A stretch of 64,000 bases of DNA, taken from Hyposmocoma kahamanoa (taxonomy: Eukaryota; Arthropoda; Insecta; Lepidoptera; Cosmopterigidae). The stretch is from positions 13,876,577 through 13,940,576 of the forward strand of contig NW_020654422.1 of NCBI RefSeq assembly GCF_003589595.1, read 5' to 3'. Positions 42,901 to 54,525 of the stretch are shown here, piece by piece. The notes beneath the pieces were generated by a model, which saw nothing but the letters and a program-made list of their open reading frames with translations, had not been told where the DNA came from and did not search any database. How positions within the stretch are numbered: position 1 is the stretch's first letter; every line of letters starts with the position of its first letter. Position numbers and translations under genes: made by a program.

Positions 42901-45302
42901 TACATCTTCTTGGTCATTTTCAATTGTTCGAATCACAAGTGATAGAAATATTTAGAACAAAGAAACTATAGAGTCGCTTTGATTTTAATCTTATTTTCAA
43001 AATTATTTTTTATTAAACTTTAGCAATAACTAACAAAATATTGTTGTACTCGTTTTACGGCTAATTCAGAAAATATATTTGCCCGAAATATAGTTAGCTT
43101 GAATTTTCATAATGTCAAATGTATTTTTTTAGGAATATTACAAAACAAAAGCTAATTTTATCTTTGTGAAAAGCATTAAAATGACTTAAAATTGGTTTTC
43201 GGAATTACGGATATTTGAGTTTACATTTAGTTGGAATATCGGTACATTTCTTATAGTACACGCTTATTTTCACATTTGTAATATTTGTATGCATGTATCT
43301 GCCCAACTCTTTATTATATCTTTAAGTGAATTAAATGAAATTCGACATAATAATATAAATAAAAATTTATTAATATTTACAATAAAGGCTGCTTGGGTTC
43401 AAGTAATTTTCAGTCGAAGCTAAATATGGTGCATTTTGTTAAGTTTCCAGTAGAATCTGAATATGGTGTTTTCGGGCCCTCAAATTGATGCAAGCAAAAT
43501 TAGACAGTACTGCAATGACGTTACAATTTAAATTAAATGTTTTAGTTTTTTTATGTTTCGTGTGTATAGGTTAACTTCGGACATTTTTTTCATAGTTTTT
43601 GCATTAGACCTCATGTCCATTTGTTTGGTAGGTCAATGATTAAACTTTTATGTTTCTCAATATTTGTCAAAATGCCTACGAGAATATTTCTTGTTTGTTA
43701 TAGCCATTTGTAGTACTGAACCTGTTAATTGTACTATTAACATCAAAGACTGTTAAGAATCTCATACTTATAAAACACTGCATCATGAGATTACCTTTTA
43801 AATTTCCTTTCGTTTCCTAATTTAAATTCAAAAGATCGAATCTCCATTAAATCTTGACTTCTCTATTTGTTCTTAATTCCATTAGCGACTGGCTTATGAT
43901 GTACGGGCAAATCGATTCAAGTACCCAACGAAGAGTTTATTATTGAAAGCAATGAAATGGACGTGAACAGATTATTTTTATATCACCTACACTTGCAAAA
44001 TATTCCAACTCGTACGTTGTGATTTGTATAATTATAATGGAAGATGGAAGAAGAAACATGAAAGTTTGTGAAAGTCATGAACAATTACGAGATCGTTATA
44101 ATTATATAATTTCTCATGGGTACCCACAAACCTATAAAATATTCATAACTGTGCTTATATATCTGATAAATTTGAACGGTCCGTGATTTTACGGATTGCC
44201 GACAGCCACATACCGGCCCCGCCCATTTCATAATGATAATTGACCAATTATAGAACGACAACCTATCGCCACGTGCCGTCCATGCCCATTTTTTGCTAAG
44301 CATTGATCTATGCACCGCTAATGACGTGTCAGTATTTTCACGGAAAATCCTATTCCTAAGGGCACATATCTAAATATTACAAAATAAGCAGTTACAGTGC
44401 TCTTGACTTTATTAATTACTTTTTCCATTAACCGTATAAAAAGTTGCAAAAAAACCTACAAACTAGCTGTTTATAGATTAATTACAAGACATAGCTTCGG
44501 TCGTTCACTCTTTAGCTTACATTTCGATATCTGCTGTAGTCGTTAAAGTAGGCACAAAGTTTGAAGTAGAAGAAACTCTTGAGTAAATCATTACATTGAG
44601 TAAATCATGTAAACACACATAATTAAAATTAAAATTGTAAAATTTATGTATAAAAGTAAAATATTTAATTAAATTTCCATTTTTTTTAACCTAGTTTTTG
44701 AATAAATAAACATTCTAAACGGACTGCTATATGCATTCATAAACGTAAAGTTAATGGTAAGTAATTTTTTTGGTGTCAAGTTAGTGGTGATATTGGTTTT
44801 CTAAAGCAAGTAATTCACATTACAATAGGTACATTAATACAATAAAAGTGTACTGCCGCTGATTTTCTATACAACAATGAACACTAAATAAGGCAATAAG
44901 CTCAAATATGTCTAATTTTCAATAAAGAAAGGGATAAATACATCATACTTAATTCATTATCAACCTATCCATTATAACCATCAACCTATAGCACAGGGTA
45001 TCCTAGTTTAGGCTCCAGCCTTCACAGACAACAAATGTTTTATTACTAAAGAATGTTTTATTATCTTTGAAATTGTGTGTGAAGGAAACAAAATTATTAG
45101 TATTATTAAAATTATTATTATTATTATTCACTGCTCTGCATCTTATAAAATATGTAAAATGACAAGAGCAGACATATCTATATGTTTACGTAAACAAACT
45201 CAATTACTGATTAAGCTTGTCAGAAAAACAGTATGTTTTGCAGCATTTGGCGCCGAGGTCTTGTAACAAAATTTATATTCAAAACTAGCAAAAATATGAT
45301 TC
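42901..45302. other. No recognisable feature
   Basis: A long AT-rich stretch without any repeat match or coding motif. An (ATT)n run lies at 45113-45129. Confidence 0.45.
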
Positions 45303-45600
45303 CACATCGATGCCTTACTTTCTCAAACTTGCATCTTATAAAGAGTGATTATTCAGGACATGGTAAAACTTTATATTTATTTTAAATTTCTTATTAAAGG
45401 TGTTAATTTGGATATTTATTTAAGATATAATTTGGATGGATACTTTAAGAATAGGTAAAAGTGTGTGTGTAGTGTGTAAATACGAAGGAAATGTGATTTG
45501 AAGTCAGCCTGCAATATTTGTTTAAATAATCCACTTTTTGCATTTCAGTAACTTTATGCTTTAGGGTACGAGTTTGAGAGAGTAAGGCGACGATATGATA
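45303..45600. mobile_element. M8 copy 2: TIR element, ~300 bp
   Basis: The left end, ATCGATGCCTTACTTTCTCA plus AACTTGCATC, is mirrored at the right end (reverse complement ATCGTCGCCTTACTCTCTCA, AACTCGTACC). The interior holds TATAAAGAGTGATTATTCAG, shared with 29.16 kb. Non-autonomous. Confidence 0.7.
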
Positions 45601-45658
45601 TAATTTAAAAGCATATAAAAGCTATGAAAACAATGACAATTATTAGAAGTTTTGATTC

Positions 45659-45922
45659 TTTTTTTATGATACCAAGTGACGGGACGAATAAGTCGTGAGT
45701 TTGGTGGAAAGCGACACGCCTGTCCATAACAGTTGCAGTGCCACTCAGAGCTTTAAATAGCAAAGATCTGAGGGGCACTCCCACTGCGACCGTTATCGTC
45801 AATCTGAGGCATAAGTTGAAAAGTCCCATGTGCCTGCAATTTCACCAGCGCCCTTACCCTTCAAAACATGAACACAGTAATTCTCACATTACTGCTTGAC
45901 GGCAGAAGTAGGTAAGGTGACA
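45659..45922 (-). mobile_element. SINE-A copy 12, 5'-truncated
   Basis: T-run, ATGATACCAAGTGACGGGAC, GTGGAAAGCGACACGCCTGT, TTTAAATAGCAAAGATCTGA and TTCTCACATTACTGCTTGAC, ending GCAGAAGTAGGTAAGGTGAC. The first 40 bases of the unit are missing. Confidence 0.85.
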
Positions 45923-46805
45923 TTTAAATGATTTTAAAGAGATTTAAATACGATGTTCTAAATTCAAAAGGCGGATAAATCAAATTTCAATGTTGTAAAA
46001 TCTTGTGAACACGAGATATATATATATTATACATTACCTTTATAAGAAATACAATCTCTCTTCATTTTGCTCTTCATATTTCGGGGTACAGAGAAACGTT
46101 AGCACAATTTGCACATTTTCGACAAATACGTAATGATTGTTAAAATATGTAAAGCTGATAAACAAAGGTAAGTTTTAGTGAGCTTCAAAATTTTTATAAG
46201 CCTATCTGTTCTTCGTAGAGTTCAAAACATTTGACTCTCAATAAAGAATGTTCTTAACCTTACATTCTTAAATAGATGTAGGTACGCTCGATGGTATACG
46301 TGATTATTTAAGAATTGCTTGAAGACGACATAAAGACGGTTTTAAAAAAAAATGTACTCATTTCTCCATACGTACTATTTCATATAATTCTCCGTTAGTG
46401 AAGATTTTGATTTGCAAAATACCTTATCCATGTTTTAATAGAATAATATTTCTGTATCAGTTGTAACTCACGGGCTTTTTTGAAACTGGACCGGTTATTT
46501 CTGAAACAAAGCACTTGCCAGTACTTCATTATCCATAGTTCAATTCCAAAGTGAACTTTATTCCATATGAAGCTAATGCGAAAATTAAAAGATTTTGCAT
46601 GTTGACGTTATAATTTATGCAGACAACCAAGTAATGTTGAATGTTGTCTATAAATTATGAGTTCTGAAAATAAACATACTTGTTTTCTTTAGTTAATACT
46701 ATTTATAGATTAATTTTATGAAGATGAAGGAATCAGCAAATTCAATTGGGTTAGCTATAAAGAGGAGTTAATTGAGTTTGGTATTGTGTTTTACCCCTAT
46801 CTAAT
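45923..46805. other. No recognisable feature
   Basis: AT-rich unassigned sequence. Confidence 0.4.
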
Positions 46806-47311
46806 CAGGGTCGCGATTCAGAACTCTTCGGTATTTTAACCGAATCGTTCGATTGGATGTCGTTCTCGAATCGAATGGCGCTTTCCGAGCTATTCAGAAA
46901 CATTCCGAGTTAAACGCTCGATTCGGATTCGGATACGATATCGTTATCCAACAGCGTTTACGGAGTTAGTTGGTCAAATAGATTATAAGAAAAATGAAAA
47001 TCCTTTTATATATATACATTTTTATTACTTTAAAGGCCTAAAATATAGGAATGCATTAGTCTTGCATTAAAATAAATTGAAAAAATCCAGACTTTATTTA
47101 AAATAATAAGAGATTTTTATATTACATTCTTGCTTTGTAAACAATAGGACTTTTGTAGCCTTTGCCGGTTCAGAAGTTTAATCGTACGGGTGGACGTTAC
47201 TTCGGTTTGGGCTCGAATACGACAGTTTGACGTTCGATTCGGGTGTTGTGAATAAAAATGAGAAGAAATCGTCAACAACTTAGTTACCATAAGGTTCTGA
47301 ATTGACCCCTA
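46806..47311. mobile_element. M1 copy 1: TIR element, 506 bp, complete
   Basis: Starts CAGGGTCGCGATTCAGAACT and ends TTCTGAATTGACCCCTAG, an imperfect inverted terminal repeat of about 20 bases. The interior includes GATTCGGATTCGGATACGAT, AGGCCTAAAATATAGGAATG, CAATAGGAC and GTGTTGTGAATAAAAATGAG, all repeated in the copies at 50.0/54.3 and 54.5-55.1 kb. No transposase frame. Confidence 0.8.
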
Positions 47312-47859
47312 GTTTGTGACTTGAACCCGAAATTACTTAAAAATGAAACTGAATACAATATAATGGCAGAGAATTAAGTAAGGTACGCGAAAACTAATGA
47401 ACAATATTATTTGATAGCTTAAATATAAAGCTGTACTAATAGAATTAAATACATAAGTACAAATTTAAAAAAAATACGAAAGCACTAGCTAAGTGCGCGC
47501 GTTAGCCGTTAAAGCAAGAAGTAAACAGTGTAATCGGCGAGGGGACTGGTCGGTGTAGCATGGACTCTAGCTGGATCTTGGAGGAGTGAGGCATATGCAG
47601 CAGCAGGACGGAGCTTTGTTGCAGTAGCGGGGCGGTGTAACGCGAGCCGGCCGATGTGTAGGCGCGCCGACGTCACTTGAGGTGTGGCCTCAGTTTATGA
47701 GCGGTAGCGATTCGCTCCATCATGTATAGTGTATGATGACATTTTGATTATTATATACACATGTCTACCAAGGGACTGAACTACCTAATGCATACGATTG
47801 CAATGGCGCTGATTGTCCTTAGAGCTTTTAGATCAAATAATCGTTGGAGAGATTGGAAG
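47312..47859. other. Unassigned, with a GC-rich block
   Basis: 47490-47720 is markedly GC-rich (GCGCGCGTTAGCCGTTAAAG; GCGGGGCGGTGTAACGCGAG; GGCGCGCCGACGTCACTTGA) in an AT-rich neighbourhood. No long frame. It could be the end of a retroelement or a CpG-rich regulatory piece. Confidence 0.45.
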
Positions 47860-49024
47860 TATTTTATTTTATTTTATTCAATGAACAAAGTTTCAACAGC
47901 ATTCTTAAACTTATTTGACAAATGTGTTTAAGCAGTACAATAGCCAATTACAGAAACTCACTATGTATACAAAATATGTAAAATATAATAAATTTAAATT
48001 GGTACAATAAAAACTGAGTTCATAACTAACTGTAAATTACTGATATCAATTGTCGTGTATAGGTCTGTGTAAGTATATGTGTGTGTATGTGGGTATATGT
48101 GATGGAGCGTGAGTGTCTAGTTCGCCTCCCCCTATTTCCTCAGAGAATGTGCTAGGCAGGTAAAACTAACAAAGAAAGAAACTGCTCGCATCGTTAGTGC
48201 TTGCAACTCGGCTTACATGGCGCACGTAATCGACGCAAATAAAACTGTTTAAGAAAATAAGTTAAAGTTAAATGGTTCAATTATAATAATTGAGTTAAAT
48301 TCAAATAAATTATATAAAGTTAACGTTGATTAATTAATAAAATGAGAAATAAATACATTTTTTTTATTAATTTATTTATCTATCTACCTCTGATGTTTCC
48401 AAGCAAAGCAGATTTAAATGTAGTTCTAGACATATATAGAAAACAGGTCAATGTCAGAAAAATACTTGTTGTATGTTTTAGGCAATCTCACGGTCATGTC
48501 GTTTGCCTCGAATTCGTGTTTGTCCGTACATGCGCTACGTGAAAAAGCTGCGTATGACGTGACCTTTTCTTAGGAGCTTTTAAGCTGATTATCCTATTAA
48601 CTAATTCTGTACAATCTAATTTTCCTGAATATCGTACAAAACAGCTATATCTTGCATACGACGTCCTGTAATCGCTTATGTTATTAGTTCGAAAATTTAA
48701 ATATTTTATAAATTTAATTTGCAGGCGTTCGATAGCGTGTTCGTATCTAATATACTGTGGGTTCCAAATAGTGCAGCAGTATTCAAGAATTCTTCGAACA
48801 TATGCACAGTACAACACTTTCATACAGGAAGCATTCCTGAAATCCTTGAGTATCTTAGATATTTCTTTGTAGTCGACTGCAAAGACCAGAAAGCAGCTAG
48901 CAGCATAATAAGTAATTAGTACATTTATATAAATATTCAAAAATAGTCGCATTGTGATGGTCAAATGCTCTGTCTGCCTGCTTACTGTATAGGTATCACC
49001 GTAAGTTGACCTCGCTGATGGCAT
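47860..49024 (-). pseudogene. LINE 3' half: ORF2 C-terminus and 3' UTR
   Basis: The minus frame 49024-48494 (176 codons) contains KVLYCAYVRRILEYCCTIWN, PQYIRYEHAIERLQIKFIKY, LNFRTNNISDYRTSYARYS and KLDCTELVNRIISLKAPKKR. This is the thumb and C-terminal region of a Jockey/I-type LINE reverse transcriptase. The reading continues past the stop as LRLPKTYNKYFSDIDLFSI to about 48420. The 3' UTR then runs to 47860 and ends, on the minus strand, in AATAAAATAAAATAAAATA, a classic A-rich LINE tail. A TG-rich zone lies at 48060-48110. The catalytic domain is absent; the first 50 codons (to about 48870) look rearranged. A 5'-truncated, inactive copy. Confidence 0.85.
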
Positions 49025-49961
49025 ACATAGCTTGACGTGGGTGATGCACTCGGCTATACACGATACGATGTAATGACTCGATATCTTAACATTGAAGCTT
49101 CCTAGAAATTTTAGATGAACATGTGATTTAATGACGACTTTAGTGGCCCAACGGTTTGCTTACAAAGTGTATGTTAAGCTGATAAATATTATAATAATGT
49201 GTTAGTCTAAGCAGTTTCAGTGCTGTCAACTTAAATTGTAAATTTTCCATTCATATTTGCAATAGAGCATTTTTTTTACAAACCTCCTATTCATAGATAA
49301 GCTCAAGGGTGAAAACTTAAGGATAAACGCCTACAACACAAGTATTTGGCAGGATAAGCCACTTTAGTGTTGTCAAAGCTTGTCCAATATCGTCCCTTAT
49401 AAACACACACGGAAATTGTTAATCAATACTCTTTCTACGCGACTCCACTTTTATCCGGCACATTGGTGTTTCTTATCTCACATTATTGGTCTTAAACTAG
49501 GTTAAAAAGGTCTATAAAACTATTTTATGGCATAAGTGATTATGATACTGAATAAATTTAGAAATTGTTGTTAGCAATCACGATTTCGATTTTCGATAAA
49601 TTTTAGAATAGTCAAAATAAATATTTTATACAAACTACTATATGTCTAGTAATATCATACAAATTAATATTTATAGAAATTACTATAAATATAGTGTTCT
49701 ATACAAAATATTACAACTCGCAGAACCATTGTAATTTTAATAAACAACAACTTTTGTATCATGCCTTTGACGTGACTGACACTTTTTGATTGATAGTAAG
49801 TTCAAACGTGCAAGCGTCCTGCTCGACGACCGGCACTCCTGTGTTTGGCATCGGACTGGTATTTACCCTAGCGCTTTCTTTTGCTGCCGCACAGGGTTAT
49901 CACCGTTTAGAGCATAGTTTCCCAAAGTGGTCCCCATTGGGCGTTGAAGAGTCCTAGATTT
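49025..49961. other. Mostly unassigned; SINE-E-like trace
   Basis: 49141-49170 (GTGGCCCAACGGTTTGCTTA) resembles a SINE-E A-box region only. TTTCCCAAAGTGGTCCCCAT at 49917 resembles the terminus of many hAT elements, but no partner end was found. Confidence 0.4.
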
Positions 49962-50135
49962 CAAAGGCCTAAAATATAGGAATGCATTAGTATGGCTTTA
50001 AAATAAATTAATAAAATTGAACAAAATCCTGACATTATTTAAATAATAAGAGATTTCCATATTACATAGGGCGCACTATAAGTTTCCGGAACTGGCCACT
50101 TACGTAAATAATATTTAAAAAGTAATTACAACATA

Positions 50136-50612
50136 TTGACAACATAGTGATATGCCTTTGCGGGCGTCTCTGGCGGACCTGGACTTGGGTATGGACTCGC
50201 TGGGGTTTGTGGTTAGCTGCAGAGACGGACATGTTTGTCTGCCCCGGTTGCATGTGTCCGGGGCGTCTGTCTTGTGAGCAGCTAGTGCGTCTTAGTAGCG
50301 ATCTAGTTAAGGGCCTGTATGCGAGGAGACGCGCGGGGTACGTGAGTTGCCTTTTAAGTTGGAAGCTATGTTCGGACATTGTCGCAGGACCCTGCGACTT
50401 TCATATCCGGCACTAGCCCGGAGAGCTAGTAGAGGATAAGCTAGATATCCTCCGGTCCCTCCACTTGCTTAGGTTATTGGGAACTGGAGAGACGTCGTTT
50501 TTCGGCGTCTGGAAGTGTCCGCGTCTGATCTGGGGTCAACCTGAACTTGTAAGGTTCCTGTGTGCACACAGGCAATAGTGATAAGTAGGGGCACTATAAG
50601 CAAAACTTATGT
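50136..50612 (+). repeat. R1 copy 2 inside the mariner 5' region
   Basis: Mariner sequence breaks off after AAAGTAATTACAACATA and resumes near GGGACTGTCACTTGCTTTTG, judged against the copy at 4.1 kb. The GC-rich insert is collinear with R1 at 15.8-16.14 kb (minus strand). The plus frame 50147-50416 (89 codons) is open only in this copy. Confidence 0.7.
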
Positions 50613-50632
50613 AGAATGATTGGGACTGTCAC

Positions 50633-51383
50633 TTGCTTTTGCATTGTGGCGTCATTTTAAAAATTGGTTGTCTACATCACCATGGGAATTTTTGTAGTAT
50701 GAATTTCTACGACTTTAAGTGTAATATAACAGGTCAGAGGAGCTTCGTTCGGCTTCAAACTGCTTTTGGCGATGAAGCACCATGCAAGACGACTATTTAT
50801 AGCTGGTTTGCAGAATTCAGACGAGGTCTTGTGAATCTCAGTGACGAATTTTGTGATGGTCGCCCGTCCACTGCTATGAACAACAAAAACATCGATGCTG
50901 TGCGCCGTATGATCAAAACAGACAGGCATGTGACATACCATGAGATTCGGGTATCTTTAGGCATATGCATGAATGAAATACAATCAATACTACACAAACA
51001 TTTGGGTGTGAAAAAGCTGTGCTCTCGGTGGATCTCACACAATTTGATTGAGGCTCAAAAAACGGATCGCGTCTCTTGGTGCAATGCCATGCTTACCAGA
51101 TTCAACGAAGAGGTATCAAATTTGGTGTGGAACATAGCATTAGGTGACGAAACATGGATTTATAGTTACGATCCCAAAATAAAGCAGCAATCGAGCGTAT
51201 GGGTCTTTCGAGATGAGTCGAAACCAACCAAAGTGGCGCGCGTGAAAAGTGCCTCTAAGTGGATGATTGCTACTTTTTTCAATAAAACTGGACACGTTAG
51301 CCACGTGTCCAGTTTTATTAAAAAAAAGTATGTTGCATTGGAGAATCGTTGTACCGTAAAGTGATTGGTACACGAAATTTCAC
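50633..51383 (+). pseudogene. mariner transposase, N-terminal and central part
   Basis: The open frame 50633-51364 (243 codons) holds the paired helix-turn-helix region: NITGQRSFVRLQTAFGDEAP, CKTTIYSWFAEF, DEFCDGRPSTA and MIKTDRHVTYHE at about residues 30-115. LGVKKLCSRWISHNL and AQKTDRVSWCNAMLTRF follow, then the first catalytic Asp in LGDETWIYSYDPKIKQQSS. The true start is uncertain because the first 25 codons look like UTR read through. Between FFNKTGHV and ENRC there is an in-frame insertion of about ten codons caused by a 17-bp inverted duplication (51281-51319). A stop follows CTVK after a 1-2 base shift, and homology ends near 51383. The second and third Asp lie beyond the insertions. 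Not functional. Confidence 0.92.
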
Positions 51384-51439
51384 CAAATCAATAAAATAAG
51401 TCAATTTCACTGTCAATATAAAGTATATGGTAATATCTC
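51384..51439. other. Junction between mariner and LINE
   Basis: Short AT-rich sequence; no target duplication was recognised at this edge. Confidence 0.4.
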
Positions 51440-52290
51440 CGATTATCACTCATTCACAGTACTACGTAGAAGAGCTATTTATTGAATTTGAACAAAAATG
51501 TTTTGATAATTACCTGGATAAAATTCAGAAATCAGTTGTTGACAACCCTAAACTATTTTGGTCATATGTGAAAAGTTTAAAATGCTCTCATTCCTATCCT
51601 TGTATCATGAAATACAACAACACTACCGCTGATTCAGGTGAAGCTATTTCCAATATGTTCGCAGAGTTTTTCCATTCTACCTTTACGGCGCAGGATTCTT
51701 ATCAAAGGTTACACAATCTGCCTATCAGTGTAACTTATGGTGCCATTTCTATCAGTACAGTTGAAATTGTTCCATCCACGGCACTTAGACTGCTAAAATC
51801 CCTTGATCTCTCTAAATCCGGAGGTCCTGATCATATTCCTCCTGTATTCATAGTAAAGTGTGCTGACAGCCTTGTAGTTCCGCTGTGTTTGCTTTACAAA
51901 AGATCTCTAAATGAAGGCATCGTTCCCTCCATTTCGAAACCTGCATTTATTACGCCTGTATAAAAGAAGAGTGATAAATTACGTATTGAAAATTTCTGCA
52001 GTCTGATCTGCAAGTTATGTCTTTTTGCAGAAATATTGGAAAGACTGGTATTCAGTGATGTTTATGCGCTATTGAATCGTACATTTAATGAACACCAACA
52101 TGGCTTTTTAAGAAATAGGCCCACTATCTCTAACTTAGTCATCGCCAACGAATTCATAACATGAGGCATGGAGTACACAAGTCCCGTCTAGTGTACCGCA
52201 GGGTTCTATCCTTGAATTTTTATTATTCATCATCTTCATCAATGACACAGGTGACAATGGTGCGTGCATTGAGACTTTTTAACAATGCGG
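51440..52290 (+). pseudogene. LINE ORF2 central fragment inserted in mariner
   Basis: The frame to 51963 gives SVVDNPKLFWSYVKSLK and AISNMFAEFFHSTF, the linker between endonuclease and reverse transcriptase. It then gives KSGGPDHIPPVFIVKCADSL and LYKRSLNEGIVPSISKPAFI (reverse transcriptase motifs 0-1). After a single stop at 51961 the same frame continues: KKSDKLRIENFCSLICKLCL, FAEILERLVFSDVYALLNRT and EHQHGFLRNRPTISNLVIAN. A deletion removes the motif A region, and SSVPQGSILEFLLFIIFIND (motif B) follows at about 52185. No YADD and no C-terminus. The piece is a deleted, inactive fragment, truncated at both ends. Confidence 0.85.
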
Positions 52291-53629
52291 CAGTAAATCA
52301 TTCGGAATTTGTTTGGTTTTGTTCAAACATAGATACAATTAGGCTTAGAGGATGGAAAAAAAATAAAAGAAAGGAGCTGCCCTAACTACAGAATCAACGA
52401 GCATATAACCAAAATTTGAAAGTTACAAATGGCGGATTTCTTTAGTGTTGTACCATAATCTATCGATAAGTCATTATCGACGTGCAAATGTATGACTTGA
52501 ATGTTGAAACTGTTTTTTTTTTGTTTCTTTAGTTTACTGTAACCAAAGTATGCCTAAACAAATAGAAGTCTAATAATTTAACCTCGAGTGATATATTATT
52601 TAAATGTCAACACACATTTTTACACTTTTTTTTAAATTTATTTTCAAGATTACAACTAGTAACTTATAACTTAACTTGAATTATAATCTAAATTGAACAT
52701 AAAATTATTTACCAATAAACTTAATGATGGAATAGCATTGTCATGTAATCTAGTTACATTCAAAGTTCTGTTAAAATTTGACTCTTCAAAATGAAACGAA
52801 CAAATGAAGATGGTCTTTGATCCAACGTTTATATTCGGAGTCTTATGATTTCCAACCGTTCTTTCTTCCTTTTTTCATTTGTAGGAAAACTTAAAATAAT
52901 AAAAATAATAATAATAAAACAATAAAAACCTCGTAGTGAATTGTTTTAATAACATTATATCGAAATATATATGTAAATATAATATGTATGCTTACAAGAT
53001 CAACACTATCTCAAAATAATCGATAACAACAATCATCAAAATATACAAACAAACAGGCAATCTAAAGTAACAAAAGCAAAATTTAACCAGATTTATAAAT
53101 AAACTACTTAAATAAGTCTAATTGCATGAAATATTTGGGATATTGTGTGATTTATAGACAAAAAAAATAACACATGCCTGTGCAATGTAACATTCGATTG
53201 ATTTGCACTTTTTCTAAAGCCACATCTCTTAATACTGCAGCGTCGCGTTTTTATTAATATCTAATTATTCTCACTGACAATATTTTTGTCCAATTTAATT
53301 ATAATACATGCGAACAATTCAATAGTACATTTGGAAAAACATTTGTTTTGACATTTGATGTACTTCCCTTTGACAACGGTATCATGTACCTCATATACTG
53401 CGAAATGGACACGGTTGGCATTTAAGATGACGTTACGTCTTTTCGATTCCCGTGTTTGACACAGACCAATGTAATGCTATCTCTTTTGGCTTAAGGCGGC
53501 ACGTAATAGTTAAACAAAGACAATAACATGTTTATGTTTTCGACGTCGAAATGCATCATATACATATAACGTCTGATGTATATATGTCAACGTAACATGT
53601 CCTTTAGTTTCCATAGTCTAAGCAGTTGG
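52291..53629. other. Unassigned sequence within the mariner interval
   Basis: AT-rich; no transposase or reverse transcriptase motif. It presumably includes further inserted material, since an intact mariner has nothing here. Confidence 0.45.
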
Positions 53630-53881
53630 GCGACAAATGACCAAACGTCACTTTGACTCATCACGTGATTGGCGATGAATTCACTGATTTGTTCGTTTAA
53701 TTGTCTATTATTTTAGTATTTTTATGTTTTTTTTTAAACTTAGCGACTGTATTCTTGGCATGCTAAGCACTTTATATTGTTTCATGTTGGTGGAAATTCG
53801 TAAAAGGCATTGGATTACTCATATTTAAGTATACTATAATTGTATTATTTGTTCGTGAATTTTCCTAAAATGTATAAATAA
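53630..53881 (+). repeat. R3 copy 2
   Basis: AATGACCAAACGTCACTTTG, TGATTGGCGATGAATTCAC, GATTACTCATATTTAAGTAT and TTTTCCTAAAATGTATAAAT parallel the repeat at 6.93-7.2 kb. It is cut by the assembly gap. Confidence 0.55.
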
Positions 53882-53981
53882 NNNNNNNNNNNNNNNNNNN
53901 NNNNNNNNNNNNNNNNNNNNNNNNNNNNNNNNNNNNNNNNNNNNNNNNNNNNNNNNNNNNNNNNNNNNNNNNNNNNNNNNN
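53882..53981. other. Assembly gap (100 N)
   Basis: Exactly 100 undetermined bases, the conventional placeholder for a gap of unknown size. Anything inferred across it, including the length of the mariner interval, depends on correct scaffolding. Confidence 0.99.
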
Positions 53982-54298
53982 CACAATAATGCCAGTTCTC
54001 ACACAGCCAGACAGACAAATGAATTTTTAGAGTCCGACCTGGCACCTTGTGACTTTTATTTATTTCCACAAATTAAGAACCAGTTACGCGGTCAACGATT
54101 TTCATCACCTGAAGTGGCTGTCGAAGAGTATGAAAAATATGTTTCAGAGATTGTCACGGAGGAGTGATATAAATGTTTTCAAAAATGAAAAAGTGCTTTA
54201 ACGCTAACGGAGAATATTTTGAGAAACACAAAATTCATTTCTGACCATTTATAGTATTTTTTTCTTATTCATTCCGGAAACTTATAGTGCGCACCACG
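53982..54298 (+). pseudogene. mariner transposase, C-terminal part and 3' TIR
   Basis: Begins at the second catalytic region (HNNASSHTARQTN, where the catalytic Asp is replaced by Asn or lies at the gap edge). The third Asp follows in SDLAPCDFYLFPQIKNQLRG, then QRFSSPEVAVEEYEKYVSEI and TEE. The homology then passes through a stop codon and ends at the right TIR (54271-54298). The roughly 30 residues that normally separate the two motifs are partly deleted. Confidence 0.88.
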
Positions 54299-54525
54299 TA
54301 CATTCTTGCTTTGTAAACAATAGGACGTTCGATTCGAGTGTTGTGAATAAAAATGAAAAGAAATCGGTCGACAACTGAGTTGTCGTAAGGTTCTGAATCG
54401 ACTCCCCAGATACTCATTAAATTTTAGGAACATTTGTTTTAACATTTGTTTTTCTTTAAAGTAGAGCATTACTAGCTTATTATTAGTTTTTGCTCAAAAA
54501 AGGGTATCCATAATAATTTACGACT

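Larger units (their letters stand above)
50065..54298 (+). mobile_element. mariner element with nested insertions
   Basis: Bounded by inverted ends (left GGGCGCACTATAAGTTTCCG; right, reversed, GTGCGCACTATAAGTTTCCG) and by TA on both sides, the Tc1/mariner target duplication. An uninterrupted mariner would be about 1.3 kb. Here an R1 repeat sits in the 5' UTR (about 50136-50612), and a LINE plus other sequence lies between 51384 and 53981. The transposase is therefore in pieces. Confidence 0.85.
49962..54408. mobile_element. M1 copy 2, split by a mariner
   Basis: Left piece 49962-50064 (AAGGCCTAAAATATAGGAAT ... TTTCCATATTA) and right piece 54299-54408 (TACATTCTTGCTTTGTAAAC ... TTCTGAATCGACTCCCC) rejoin at a single TA to give the M1 interior and right end. 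The M1 left half is absent. The 4.2 kb between them is the mariner with its own insertions. Confidence 0.85.

Noticed and set aside
48342..48542. Plus-strand frame beginning with a hydrophobic stretch (possible signal peptide)
   Set aside because: It is antisense to a LINE 3' region; the hydrophobic start comes from TTTATT-rich sequence.
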